Below are positions 14,718 through 23,412 of a stretch of DNA of 51,479 nucleotides, in pieces (the first letter of the stretch is position 1; the number at the start of each line of letters is the position of its first letter). The translations under genes and the position numbers were made by a program. The notes below the pieces were generated by a model. That model was not told the DNA's origin. It saw nothing but the letters and a program-made list of their open reading frames with translations, and made no database searches. Source of the stretch: Methanobacteriota archaeon (GTDB taxonomy: Archaea > Thermoplasmatota > DTKX01 > VGTL01); assembly GCA_016874675.1 (NCBI GenBank), contig VGTL01000013.1:1-51479 (forward strand), read 5' to 3'.

Positions 14718-17700
14718 ATGCGTGAAAATGGGAAAAATAAAATTAGTGCATACGTGTTTGTGATTGTCACCGCCGGGGCATTGATATCCTCCGCTTGCAT
14801 CTCGAATGAGCAAAAACCAAAGGCTCCATCCGAACCGCAGAATCTCTCGGCGACTGCGGGAGATGGATACATCTCGCTCTCCTGGCAGGCCCCCAGAGAC
14901 AATGGAGGAGCGGCGATACAATATTACAGGATCTATTGTTCCAGCTCGTTCCTGACGCAAGTGGACGCAAAGACATTTTCAATATTGGACACCGGTCTCC
15001 AAAACGGGATCAGATACACCTACCAAGTTTCTGCTGTGAACTCCGCAGGCGAGGGCCCGAAAAGCAATATGGCAAGCGCAACGCCAATCACTGTTACCGC
15101 AGGTATCGTCTTTAACGAGAATTTAAGGCTGCCTGAATATCACCAAGGACTCAGGGATGTTGTTGTCCAAAACGATTCCGTTACATACAAATACTATTCT
15201 GATCCTGGAACGCTGAATTATACCGCTGGAGATATCATAGCTGGAGCAACAGGTTTGGGTTATTTGAGAAAAGTGGTGGATGTACAACAAACAGGGAACC
15301 TTGTCAAGGTCCAAACGACAAATGCCTCTCTGACAGAAGCCATCCGGCACGGAAAATTGCAAGCACAAAAATATCTGTCCCCCACCGGAAGGTCCTTTTC
15401 AGGACCGGTTTGGAATATCGATCTTGCTCGCACGATCTATGATGCCGACGGAATTACGGTGGATATCGTCGGCAATGCCAAGATGAGCGTCAATCTCATT
15501 TTCAACTTTGAAATCAAAGACTGGAAATTACATAATCTCTCGTTTATCATCGAAACGGAAGAAGAGGTCTCGCTGGGCATCGAGGCGACAAAAGGTATCG
15601 AGCTTTCCAAGGAGGCAACGGTCTATTCGGTGACCCTCTCACCCATGACATTATTTATAGGGCCTCTCCCCATCGTTCTCGTCCCCCGATTTGACTTCGG
15701 TGTGGGCGTGGATGTCAATTTTGAGGCCACTCTTTCCACCTCCATCTCATTTACCCAGACCACGAGAACCGGTATCGAGTACAGGAATAACAAATGGACG
15801 CCAGTGTCCGAACAGACCAAACAGACAACGTTCTCACCACCCGAGCTCAGCCTGTCTGCGGATGCGAGGGCCTATGCCTGCATCCCGGAATTTCAATTGC
15901 TCGTGTATGGTGTCGTTGGACCGACCGCCGAGCTGCAACCCTATCTCAGGTTGCATGCATCCCCGAGTGAGGACCCCTGGTGGGCCCTCTATTTCGGATT
16001 GTGCGGGAACGCAGGTATGGAATTGGAAATCCTCGACCGCAAAATTGCAGACATTTCATTCGAAATCTTTGACTTCGAATGGGAGATCGCGCGCGCGTCC
16101 AACGAGTCCCCGGATCAGGAAATAAAATACATGTTTCAAGAGGATTTCGAAAAATACGATGCGGGAACATTCCCATCTTCAGGCGGTTGGGAGATTGTCC
16201 ATAATGGGAAAGGGGACGATTATCAATACGTAAGCGATTCCTTTTCCAAATCACCGACAAAGTCATTCCACCTTTGGGGGCAAAAGGGCTGGTCATGCAA
16301 TGTCAGAAAAAAGTTCACAACAGATGCAGAGGCGATCGGCTTTGAATTTGCCATAATGCTGGGCAACCGAACCTCAGGTGCTGATCACCCCGGGTTCTAT
16401 AAAAAAGGGGCGGAGGGACAGACATGGGGCACTTACTATGCCTCGGTGAATTTCAACCACATTGATGGAAAAATAATGTCCGAGGATGATACTATCCTGG
16501 GAGACTGGGTTCCGAAAAGGTGGTATAAAATAAAAACGATCCTTGACAGGCCGTCAAAAACCTATAGTGTGTGGGTGGATGGTTTGCTCAAAGGCTCTGA
16601 TATGGGAATAGACATGAAACAACCCGAACTCATCGATGCGATCTCGTTAATCGCGGGTCATCCGGGTGTTGAGGTATATTATGACGATGTAAAGGTGTTC
16701 GAATACATAACCGGGAAAGCACCACCTTCAGCTCCACAGAATCTGCAAGCAAGCGCAGGCGATGGACAAATAACATTGGGATGGAACCCCCCCTTATCGG
16801 ATGGTGGCTCTCCAATAACAAAATATCGGGTATACCGTGGCCTGACCTCCGGAGGAGCAACCTACCTGAAAGAGGTGGGTGATGTACTGACATTCACCGA
16901 CACGGGCCTATCGAACGGACAGACCTACTATTATCAGCTCTCGGCCGTCAATGCGGTCGGTGAAGGCCCCAGATCAAACCAGGCCAGCGCAAGACCGCAA
17001 TCGGTCGATGCGCCATCCACGATAACGCCGATCTGGTGGAGGACATGGGGCGGGAGTGAAGGGGATTATGCAGGCTCGATCACAGTGGGTGGCACAAGCT
17101 TGTATGTTGTTGGTCGTACCCAAAGCTATGACGCGAATTGGGCCGACGCATTGGTCCTCAAATACGACCTGAACGGGAATTTGCTATGGAATAGGACGTG
17201 GAATGGAGGTGATCATTCCCAAAATCACGCCGACTCAATAGCATTGGATGGCACAAGTCTTTATGCTGCCGGCGGGACGGACAGTTTTGATTCGAATGGA
17301 AATGATTATAGCGAGGATGATGCGCTCCTTCTCAAATATGACACGAACGGGAACCTGCTCTGGTACAAAACATGGGGCGGGAGTGGAAATGAGGTGGCAA
17401 CGTCCATAGTGGTGGGCAGCACGAACATCTACATTGCCGGATACACAGAAAGTTTTGGTGCGGGAAAGAACGATGCATTCCTACTCAAATACACGCTTAA
17501 TGGAGATCTGGGCTGGTACAAGACATGGGGCGGGAGCAATGATGATAAGGCGTCATCCCTGAAGCTGGACGGTACCAACATTTACGTTTGTGGTTTTACA
17601 GAGAGTTATGGTGCAGGCGGCAGTGATGCATTCATCCAAAAATACGACCAGGATGGGAACCAGATATGGTACAAGACGTGGGGCGGAAGCGATTATGATG

Positions 17701-18137
17701 GAGCAAGCTCCCTGGCGGTGAGCAACGCAAAGATATACATCACTGGTACTACCGGATATACAGAAAGTGCTGGTGCAGGCCTGCCCGATGTATTTTTACA
17801 AGAATACGATTCGGACGGGAATCTACTCTGGACCAAGACCTGGGGTGGCAGCGATCATGACTATGCGACTTCCATGGCGATCGACAATACCCACATCTAC
17901 ATCACTGGTTTGACATACAGCTATGGCGCAGGCAGATTTGATTCCTTTATCCTCAAGTTCGATTTGAACGGTGATTTGATTTGGGACAGGACGTGGGGTG
18001 GAGAAGAAAGCGATGAAGCAAGCTCCTTGGCAATAGATACATCGAATATTTACATGGCTGGAAGAACATTTAGCTTTGGTGCCGGTTCAAACGATATCTT
18101 CCTCCTTAAGACCGATAAAACGAACGGTGGGGGTTGA
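14718..18137 (+). CDS. large secreted lipoprotein with FN3 domains and a seven-bladed propeller
   Basis: An 1139-residue surface protein. The N-terminal signal ends in a lipobox-like LISSAC (about 22-27), so it is probably lipid-anchored. Domains in order: fibronectin type III (about 34-125, SEPQNLSATAGDGYISLSW), a region of unknown fold (130-470), a concanavalin-like jelly roll (about 475-660, ending YYDDVKVFEY), a second FN3 (about 670-760), and seven 50-residue repeats to the C-terminus with KTWGGS ... IYITGxT ... FLLKYDxxGNLLW, typical of SBBP beta-propellers. A Shine-Dalgarno GGAGGAAGG precedes ATG 14718. Its base composition is clearly lower in GC and its codons softer than all neighbours, suggesting recent transfer. 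Likely role is binding or adhesion outside the cell. Confidence 0.8.
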   Translation: MRENGKNKISAYVFVIVTAGALISSACISNEQKPKAPSEPQNLSATAGDGYISLSWQAPRDNGGAAIQYYRIYCSSSFLTQVDAKTFSILDTGLQNGIRYTYQVSAVNSAGEGPKSNMASATPITVTAGIVFNENLRLPEYHQGLRDVVVQNDSVTYKYYSDPGTLNYTAGDIIAGATGLGYLRKVVDVQQTGNLVKVQTTNASLTEAIRHGKLQAQKYLSPTGRSFSGPVWNIDLARTIYDADGITVDIVGNAKMSVNLIFNFEIKDWKLHNLSFIIETEEEVSLGIEATKGIELSKEATVYSVTLSPMTLFIGPLPIVLVPRFDFGVGVDVNFEATLSTSISFTQTTRTGIEYRNNKWTPVSEQTKQTTFSPPELSLSADARAYACIPEFQLLVYGVVGPTAELQPYLRLHASPSEDPWWALYFGLCGNAGMELEILDRKIADISFEIFDFEWEIARASNESPDQEIKYMFQEDFEKYDAGTFPSSGGWEIVHNGKGDDYQYVSDSFSKSPTKSFHLWGQKGWSCNVRKKFTTDAEAIGFEFAIMLGNRTSGADHPGFYKKGAEGQTWGTYYASVNFNHIDGKIMSEDDTILGDWVPKRWYKIKTILDRPSKTYSVWVDGLLKGSDMGIDMKQPELIDAISLIAGHPGVEVYYDDVKVFEYITGKAPPSAPQNLQASAGDGQITLGWNPPLSDGGSPITKYRVYRGLTSGGATYLKEVGDVLTFTDTGLSNGQTYYYQLSAVNAVGEGPRSNQASARPQSVDAPSTITPIWWRTWGGSEGDYAGSITVGGTSLYVVGRTQSYDANWADALVLKYDLNGNLLWNRTWNGGDHSQNHADSIALDGTSLYAAGGTDSFDSNGNDYSEDDALLLKYDTNGNLLWYKTWGGSGNEVATSIVVGSTNIYIAGYTESFGAGKNDAFLLKYTLNGDLGWYKTWGGSNDDKASSLKLDGTNIYVCGFTESYGAGGSDAFIQKYDQDGNQIWYKTWGGSDYDGASSLAVSNAKIYITGTTGYTESAGAGLPDVFLQEYDSDGNLLWTKTWGGSDHDYATSMAIDNTHIYITGLTYSYGAGRFDSFILKFDLNGDLIWDRTWGGEESDEASSLAIDTSNIYMAGRTFSFGAGSNDIFLLKTDKTNGGG

Positions 18138-18249
18138 TATAAAATACCAGAAAAGATCCCATTTGTTTCGTAATGCGTCGACCATACGGCCGGGACGAGC
18201 GGCCGGCCGGACAGGACTGTCGGCACCCGTCCCTCCGGAGACGGCCCCC

Positions 18250-18411
18250 TCACCGCCGGGCCGCGTCCGCCCGCGCCCGCCGGGCGGCCCGCGCCCCGGT
18301 CATCGCGCCCTTCATGCCCATCCGGACTATCTGCGACGTCTCCAGGTACATCTCCGTGAGCCTGCGGACCTCCTCCTTGAGGTCCTCCTCCGGCCCGGGC
18401 TCCTCCGGCAT
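18250..18411 (-). CDS. small hypothetical helical protein
   Basis: A 53-residue frame starting MPEEPGPEEDLKEEVRRL, with one amphipathic helix (EEDLKEEVRRLTEMYLETSQ) and a basic Ala/Arg tail. A TATA-like CTATTTG on the minus strand (about 18436-18443) is near 29 bases upstream of ATG 18411, consistent with a leaderless transcript. I do not recognise a family. The longer frame upstream is repeat-like and unlikely to be coding. It may be a spurious frame in GC-rich DNA. Confidence 0.4.
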   Translation of the reverse strand: MPEEPGPEEDLKEEVRRLTEMYLETSQIVRMGMKGAMTGARAARRARADAARR

Positions 18412-18465
18412 CGGAGGTCGGAGCGGCCTTCGGCCACAAATAGGTTGCGACGGCTCCCACGGGCG

Positions 18466-18502
18466 CAAGGGACAAGGGAGCAAGGGACGAGGGCGCAAGG
18501 AT
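18466..18502 (+). repeat. short tandem units of the dispersed hairpin family
   Basis: GGGCGCAAGGGACAAGGGAG then CAAGGGACGAGGGCGCAAGG shows the same AAGG-containing 7-8 base periodicity as the left arms of the large hairpins, but has no complementary right arm. Confidence 0.5.
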
Positions 18503-18537
18503 GATATCGCCGGCACCTATTCCGGATGGGGTGGCCC

Positions 18538-19404
18538 ATGAGGTACGGCGACCTGGGCGGCAGGGGCAGGGTCTACGACTCGAGTGGAGAGTTGATCCTC
18601 ATGAAGGGCGAGGTGCCCATGGGGAAGGCCGTGCTGCGCTTCGGGGTCTACCGGAGCCTTCCGAGCTCCAAACCCTTCCTCCTGGATTTCTACGACGGGT
18701 CGGTCTTCCTCTCGGACCGGCGCCTGGCGGGCATCCGCAGGCCCGACCCGCGCAAGGCGGCCCTGGCGCGCCTTTCGTACACCGCGGACATGGACGTGCT
18801 CGAGACCGCCGACCGGACGAGGATGGTGCTGGAGAAGGGGGGGTTCGAGTTCTTCAGCGTGAGACTCGACGAGGTGCTCAGGGCCGCCCACTTTCATCCA
18901 CCCCCCCGGAGCCCTTTTATCCGCGGAAGGAGAGCGGATGCCGGGGAGAGCATGGGGAGGAGCGTTCCGACATACAGGCTGAAGCTCGAGGAGCTGATAG
19001 CGGGGCTGGGGGACTACCGGCGGGCCCTGCGCGAGGAGGACCGCCGGGCGTTCGACGCCCTGATGAACCGCGCCAGGAGGTACGCCTCTGCCGCCGGCTT
19101 CCAGGCCTCGTCCGATCCGATGGAGACGGCCCTGCTGTCGATGCTCGTCGGCATCGAGAAGGAGCTCGGGGCGCTCAGGGGGGAGGCGGCCGGGGACGGT
19201 ACCGCCGCGGCCTCTCTTCGGGCCGGAGGACCTCCGCGAGCGGCTCCGGCTCCGGGACCCGCGCAAGCTGCGCCGGCCGGCGGGCCCACGCAAGCGGCAG
19301 CGCCGCAGGAGCCTCCGTATACGGCACCGCTGGAGAAGCCTCCCCAACCGGCACCTGCACGGGCGCCTCCGCAAAAGGCCCCGGCGGGGGGATGCCCTCC
19401 ATGA
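18538..19404 (+). CDS. hypothetical protein, possibly two genes read as one frame
   Basis: One open frame of 288 residues from ATG 18538. The first part (about 1-120, RGRVYDSSGELILMKGEVP ... FLLDFYDGSVFLSDRRL) is a beta-rich module I do not recognise. The second part begins at an internal ATG, 18952, with MGRSVPTYRLKLEELIAGLG and resembles a small archaeal helical family of unknown function that normally starts exactly there. Upstream of 18952 are GGGGAG and a TTTTAT sequence, so it may be an independent gene (18952-19404). A run of seven or eight C at 18899-18907 separates the parts; an indel there could have removed a stop codon. The Ala/Pro-rich tail overlaps the end of the convergent PKD gene by 230 bases. 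Confidence 0.55.
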   Translation: MRYGDLGGRGRVYDSSGELILMKGEVPMGKAVLRFGVYRSLPSSKPFLLDFYDGSVFLSDRRLAGIRRPDPRKAALARLSYTADMDVLETADRTRMVLEKGGFEFFSVRLDEVLRAAHFHPPPRSPFIRGRRADAGESMGRSVPTYRLKLEELIAGLGDYRRALREEDRRAFDALMNRARRYASAAGFQASSDPMETALLSMLVGIEKELGALRGEAAGDGTAAASLRAGGPPRAAPAPGPAQAAPAGGPTQAAAPQEPPYTAPLEKPPQPAPARAPPQKAPAGGCPP

Positions 19405-21466
19405 CCGGCCGTGCCTCGGGCGGAGGGGCGCCGGGCGGACGGGCCGCGGGCGGCGGGTCCATCGACAGCACCTCGGTTCGGGCGGGCAGCAGCCGCCAGA
19501 GGCGCCGGCCGGCGGCCCCAAGCGGCCTCCTTGCGAGGTAGAGCCCCTGGGCCGCCAGTATCGCGAGTATGAGGTAGAGGATGGTGTACACCGGCGGTGG
19601 CGGCGGCGGGACCGGGCCCATCACGGTCAGGTTCCAGGTGTAGTTGGCGCCCCCGCCGCGGCCGTCGTCGACCAGCACCGTGATCCGGTAACCGCTCTCC
19701 TTTCCCGGGACGAAGCGGTGGCTGCTAGCGTTCTCGCCCTCCAGGGGAAGGCCGTTCACGGTCCAGCTGTAGCTCAGCGGGTCCCCGTCCGGGTCCACAG
19801 CCTCCACCGAGAGGTTGAGGCCCTGAGCCGGGGAGATCGCCACGTCCCCGGGCGGGTTGCGCATCACCAGCGACGGCGGCCGGTTTATGTTGATGGTGGC
19901 CGTCGCGAAGGACGAGGCCTCGTCATCGTCGCGTACCCAGAGCCGCACGGTGTAGTCGCCCGGCGAGGCGAACAGGTGGGTGACCCAAAGCCCGCTGGCC
20001 GAGCCCCCGTCGCCGAAGGTCCACTCGGCGGCCGTGATGGAGCCGTCCGCGTCGGTCGAGGTCGACACGAACTCGAAGGGCACGGCGAGGTCGCCGGGCG
20101 TCACGATGAACGAGGCGGAAGGGGGCTGGTTGCGCGCCCGGACGCGCACGGTGCACTGGGCTTCCGAGAGCATCCCGTCGACATCGCGCACGCTGACCCG
20201 TACCGTGTACTGTCCCTGGGTCTCGAAGATGTGCACGATGTCGCTGAAGTGGACCCAGTCCGTGACCATGCCGTCGCCGAAGTCGAACCTGTACTCCAGC
20301 CGGTCCCCGTCGATGTCGGTGGAGGCGGAGGCGATGAAGCGGTACTCCTGCCCGGCGTGGCCGTCTCTCCGGTCGGCAAACAGCCGGGCGCTGGGGGGAT
20401 GGCCGATGAACTCGAAGCTGAGGTTGCCCCGGCCCTTCGTGCCCTCGTCGTCGGTGACGGTGAGCTCGACCGTGCAGGGGCCGGTGAAGAAGGAGTGGAG
20501 CACGATGTCGGGCTTGGTCGGCTGCACCATGGTCGTGAACGGCGGGGCGACGAGGAGGGTCCAGTTGTAGTCCACGAGCGACGCGTCGGCCGAGAACGTG
20601 GTGGCGAAGATGTGCAGCTGCGTGTCCTTGTACGGGGTGCCGGCCATGTCCAGGTAGACGACCGGGGGGTGGTTGCCCACGTTCAGCGTGATGTCGGCGC
20701 TGCGGTTGGCACCGTACCCGTCGGACACGGTGAGCCGGAATGTGTGGGGCCCGTTGTAGTACGGGGTGAACGCGAGCGAGGGCTGGTCCGTCCGGCCCAG
20801 CCGGGCGGCCGGCCCCTCCACCTGGCTCCAGGCGTAGGTGAGCTCGTCCCCGTCGGGGTCGACGGCGCGCGAGTTGATGACGGTCTGGTCGCGCTTGTAG
20901 ATCGAGGTCCCCTTGGGGCACTCCAGGGAGAGAATCTGGGGAGGCAGGTCGACGGCGGCCTCGAGCCACAGGGAGGACAGCACGGGGGTGCTTTGCGGAT
21001 CGGTGCTGCGAAGCTCGGCGCGGACCCGGATCTTCCCGCTCTCGGGGCGGGCCTTGGCCAGGCTCCCGTTCTCGTGGACGGAGCGCCAGCTCTCGCCGCC
21101 GTCCGTGGAGACCAAAAGGAGTATCCCGCAGCCGCCCGGGACGGTCGAGTCGGTGTCCAGCCGGTCCCAGCGGACGAGGTTCTCCAAGACGAGGTCGCGC
21201 GTGGTCACCGTGCCGTAGGGTAGGCGCTGCCCCGTCCCGTTGTCGAAAGCCAGCTCGGCCCCGCCGGCGGTGACGGCCGTGCCGGCCAGCTGGTAGCCGG
21301 CCGGGCCGTTCAGCCTCCAGACTATGACCCTGCGGTGGCGGTCGGTCGCGCCTATCTCGGGGTCCCCGGGCGCCGGCGGCCCGGTGTCACCGGTCACCGT
21401 CGAGGGCGGAATCGCGCAGGTGAGCACTAGCGCGCAAAGCGCAATGGCGCTCCTCGATCGGTCCAT
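19175..21466 (-). CDS. PKD-domain surface protein with C-terminal membrane anchor
   Basis: A 763-residue exported protein with signal sequence (AIALCALVLTCAIPPSTVTG). A first beta domain (about 25-165) carries a stimulus-independent fold of unknown type, followed by about five PKD/Ig-like domains with recurring motifs such as DPDGDELTYAWSQVEGP, FDFGDG, WTFGDGGS and DPDGDPLSYSW. One helix near residues 640-660 (ILYLILAILAAQGLYLA) anchors it, and a long Pro/Ala-rich tail would be cytoplasmic. The start is ATG 21466, because GGAGG lies five bases upstream; GTG 21472 would place that site inside the start. It converges with the hypothetical gene at 18538. Likely a cell-surface binding or scaffold protein. 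Confidence 0.82.
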   Translation of the reverse strand: MDRSRSAIALCALVLTCAIPPSTVTGDTGPPAPGDPEIGATDRHRRVIVWRLNGPAGYQLAGTAVTAGGAELAFDNGTGQRLPYGTVTTRDLVLENLVRWDRLDTDSTVPGGCGILLLVSTDGGESWRSVHENGSLAKARPESGKIRVRAELRSTDPQSTPVLSSLWLEAAVDLPPQILSLECPKGTSIYKRDQTVINSRAVDPDGDELTYAWSQVEGPAARLGRTDQPSLAFTPYYNGPHTFRLTVSDGYGANRSADITLNVGNHPPVVYLDMAGTPYKDTQLHIFATTFSADASLVDYNWTLLVAPPFTTMVQPTKPDIVLHSFFTGPCTVELTVTDDEGTKGRGNLSFEFIGHPPSARLFADRRDGHAGQEYRFIASASTDIDGDRLEYRFDFGDGMVTDWVHFSDIVHIFETQGQYTVRVSVRDVDGMLSEAQCTVRVRARNQPPSASFIVTPGDLAVPFEFVSTSTDADGSITAAEWTFGDGGSASGLWVTHLFASPGDYTVRLWVRDDDEASSFATATININRPPSLVMRNPPGDVAISPAQGLNLSVEAVDPDGDPLSYSWTVNGLPLEGENASSHRFVPGKESGYRITVLVDDGRGGGANYTWNLTVMGPVPPPPPPVYTILYLILAILAAQGLYLARRPLGAAGRRLWRLLPARTEVLSMDPPPAARPPGAPPPEARPVMEGIPPPGPFAEAPVQVPVGEASPAVPYTEAPAALPLAWARRPAQLARVPEPEPLAEVLRPEERPRRYRPRPPPP

Positions 21467-21472
21467 CGCCAC

Positions 21473-21480
21473 CTCCCGGA
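21473..21480 (-). promoter_or_regulatory. Shine-Dalgarno GGAGGTG that decides the PKD gene start
   Basis: On the minus strand CGGGAGGTGGCGATGG places GGAGG five bases before ATG 21466. The overlapping GTG at 21472 is therefore unlikely to be the start. A TATA-like ATCATTATTAAG lies about 60 bases upstream of the ATG. Confidence 0.6.
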
Positions 21481-21618
21481 TCCCGGCAGCTCCGCTCCTG
21501 ACCAGGCCCTCCGGCTTAATAATGATATTGGTCCAACATCAGATTATATGAACCCCGGGCGGGCCGGGCGAAGTGACCGCCTTCCGGCCGGGGTGGTTTT
21601 CCCGGTCCCCTGTCAAGG

Positions 21619-21630
21619 ATTAAATAACCC
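21619..21630 (+). promoter_or_regulatory. TATA box for the DUF72 gene
   Basis: GATTAAATAACC is centred about 26 bases before GTG 21650, predicting a leaderless message starting at that GTG. Confidence 0.55.
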
Positions 21631-21649
21631 CAGGCCATAGCGACCTCCC

Positions 21650-22552
21650 GTGAAGGTGCGCATCGGCTGCTGCGGGTGGCAGTACGACGACTGGGTGGGC
21701 CCCTTCTACCCCCCGGAAGCGAGGAACCGCCGGGCGGGCTGGCTCGAGCACTACGGCCGCTTCTTCGACTCGGTCGAGATCGACAGCACCCACTACTCGG
21801 TCCCGGGGCGCAGGACGGTCGACGCCTGGGTCCAGAAGGGGCGGCGCATCGGGAACTTCGAGTTCTCGCTCAAGGTGCACCAGGAGGTCACCCACGGCCG
21901 TCTCGTGGCGCTGGATGCCGCCGGGGCCGCAGCGCTCGCCCGGGACTTCGAGCGGGATGTGCTCGCCCCCCTGGACGACGCCCGGCTGCTGGGCGCGGTG
22001 CTGCTCCAGCTCTCCCCCCACTTCCGCCGGGTGGACGACGCTCGGGGCTCCTCGCAGGCGGTCCTCCGGGATTTCCTTGGCGGCCTGGACACCGGGCGCT
22101 ACCGGTACGTCGTGGAGTTCCGCCACGAAAGCTGGCTGGACGCCGGGCGCAGGGAGATCCATCCCGGGGCGCTCGACATACTTCGGGAGCGCAAGGTGGC
22201 CGTGTGCGTCCTGGATTCCCCGGGGTTCCCGGTGACCTCTGCCCAGACCGCCGACACCGCTTACATCCGCTTCCACGGGCAGAACCGGGATATCTGGTTC
22301 TCGCGCGAAAAGCCCGGGGGCGACACCCGGCTCAACCGCTACGACTACCTGTACTCCGAGGAGGAGCTCGGCCCCTGGGTCGACCGGGTGGAGGACATCG
22401 AGCGCCGGTGCCGGGAGGTCCGGATAGCCTTCAACAACCACGGCCACGCCAAGGCCGTGAGGAACGCCCTTGTGTTCCGCCGCATGCTGGGCGGGGACGC
22501 CGGCGGGAAGGAAACCCGGATGCCGGAGAGGGTGACGCTGGACAGTTTTTGA
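21650..22552 (+). CDS. DUF72 (YecE-like) TIM-barrel protein
   Basis: A 300-residue protein of the DUF72 family, widespread and of unconfirmed biochemical role. Family marks are IGCCGWQYDDWVGPFYP at the start, FDSVEIDSTHYSVP, FEFSLKVHQEVTH, VVEFRHESWL, and near the end AYIRFHGQN and IAFNNHGHAKAVRNAL. All main conserved blocks are present and the length is normal. The start is GTG 21650 on a leaderless transcript. It converges with the Tus-like operon; a hairpin repeat separates them. No operon partner is visible. Confidence 0.88.
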   Translation: MKVRIGCCGWQYDDWVGPFYPPEARNRRAGWLEHYGRFFDSVEIDSTHYSVPGRRTVDAWVQKGRRIGNFEFSLKVHQEVTHGRLVALDAAGAAALARDFERDVLAPLDDARLLGAVLLQLSPHFRRVDDARGSSQAVLRDFLGGLDTGRYRYVVEFRHESWLDAGRREIHPGALDILRERKVAVCVLDSPGFPVTSAQTADTAYIRFHGQNRDIWFSREKPGGDTRLNRYDYLYSEEELGPWVDRVEDIERRCREVRIAFNNHGHAKAVRNALVFRRMLGGDAGGKETRMPERVTLDSF

Positions 22553-22715
22553 AGGGCAGGAAGGCAGGAAGGCAGAAAGGCAGCAAGGGAGGGCAGGAAG
22601 GCAGAAAGGCAGCAAGGGAGGAAGGGGACGGCCGTCGTTCCTTCCTGCCTTCCTGCCCTGCTGCCTTTTTGCCTTCCCTTTCTGCCTTCCTGCCTTGTTG
22701 CCCTGCTGCCTTTCT
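22553..22715. repeat. hairpin repeat: AAGGCAGG tandem arms around GGGGACGGCCGTCGTTCC
   Basis: Left arm units GGAAGGCA and GGCAGCAA run from 22553 to 22620; the core lies at 22624-22641; the right arm is GCCTTCCT and TGCTGCCT units to 22715. It sits between convergent genes, so a terminator role is possible here. The core contains the exact palindrome GACGGCCGTC. Confidence 0.85.
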
Positions 22716-22722
22716 CCCCACA

Positions 22723-23022
22723 CTACAGCCAGGGCACGACCTCGTACTTCTCCACGAGGGAGACGAAGCCATCGTAGTCGACGGTCCGGATGCCCTCGAG
22801 CATCAGGACGCCCGAAAGACCCCGGGCCTCGAGGTCCTCCTGGAGGGCGAAGACCGAGACGCCCTCGTCCATGAGGCGCTGGAGGAGCTGTCGCGCAGGG
22901 GAGCCGTTCACGGCGGAGAGCACGCCGTCTTCTATGAGGAGCAGCGCCCCCGAGGCGACTCGGGAGGCGGCCAGGAGGTCGGAATGAGAGCTCGCCGGGC
23001 GGGAGACGATGTGCAGCTTCAG
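22723..23022 (-). CDS. TusB/DsrH-like sulfur-relay protein, CTG start
   Basis: A 99-residue protein reading KLHIVSRPASSHSDLLAASR then GALLLIEDGVLSAVNG, the TusB/DsrH pattern. ATG/GTG/TTG starts in this frame would begin only at residue 34 and remove the first strand. CTG 23022 restores the full fold, overlaps the preceding stop as CTGA exactly where the operon elsewhere uses ATGA, and has GGTGAT six bases upstream (23029-23034). It is the last gene of a TusA-D-C-B order. In bacteria the TusBCD complex carries sulfur from TusA towards tRNA 2-thiouridine; in archaea the target is unknown. Confidence 0.75.
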   Translation of the reverse strand: MKLHIVSRPASSHSDLLAASRVASGALLLIEDGVLSAVNGSPARQLLQRLMDEGVSVFALQEDLEARGLSGVLMLEGIRTVDYDGFVSLVEKYEVVPWL

Positions 23023-23411
23023 AACGGCATCACCACCTTCGCCTCGTCCATCAGGGCCCGCAGCTCGGTGACCCGGATGGCCCGCAACTGCGCGTCCACG
23101 AGATCCTCGATGCGGACCCTCCGGTCCGCCAGGTCCTCCTGCAGCACGAGCAGTTCCTTGATGCCGTTTGCGACCAGCCCGGCGAAGGCCGCACCCAGGT
23201 CCCCGAAGCCAAGCGTGCCCTTGCCCTGCCCCTTCACCAGGTTGAAGACACCGTCCTCGAGGAACACCGCCTTGACGGGGATCTGGAACGCCAGGAGCGC
23301 CTCGGCCATCCGCAGCCCCTCGGCCGGGAACACCGTGCCGTGGGGCGGCCGCCGGAAAAGGAGCAGCACGGGCCGCTCGGCGCCGGGTTCGGCGGGCATG
23401 TCGGGCGACAT
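23019..23411 (-). CDS. TusC/DsrF-like (DsrE superfamily) protein
   Basis: A 130-residue protein. VLLLFRRPPHGTVFPAEGLRM and ALLAFQIPVKAVFLEDGVFNL match the first two strands and helices of the DsrE/TusC fold, and ELLVLQEDLADRRV fits the later strand. ATG 23411 is used because the open frame upstream only overlaps the TusD-like gene; one base separates it from that gene's stop. As in TusC/DsrF, no cysteine is needed and none is conserved. It is predicted to be a structural subunit of a TusBCD-like hexamer in the cytoplasm. Confidence 0.78.
   Translation of the reverse strand: MSPDMPAEPGAERPVLLLFRRPPHGTVFPAEGLRMAEALLAFQIPVKAVFLEDGVFNLVKGQGKGTLGFGDLGAAFAGLVANGIKELLVLQEDLADRRVRIEDLVDAQLRAIRVTELRALMDEAKVVMPF
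23029..23034 (-). promoter_or_regulatory. ribosome binding site GGTGAT supporting a CTG start
   Basis: GGTGAT on the minus strand matches the archaeal anti-Shine-Dalgarno (AUCACC) and ends six bases before CTG 23022. It lies inside the end of the TusC-like gene, as expected in a coupled operon. Confidence 0.6.
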
Positions 23412-23412
23412 C

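Noticed and set aside
14578-14763. 61-residue frame upstream of the lipoprotein gene
   Set aside because: It begins 24 bases or so after a TATA-like site, but its sequence lacks any recognisable feature and overlaps the start of the lipoprotein gene in another frame. Kept only as a possible leader.
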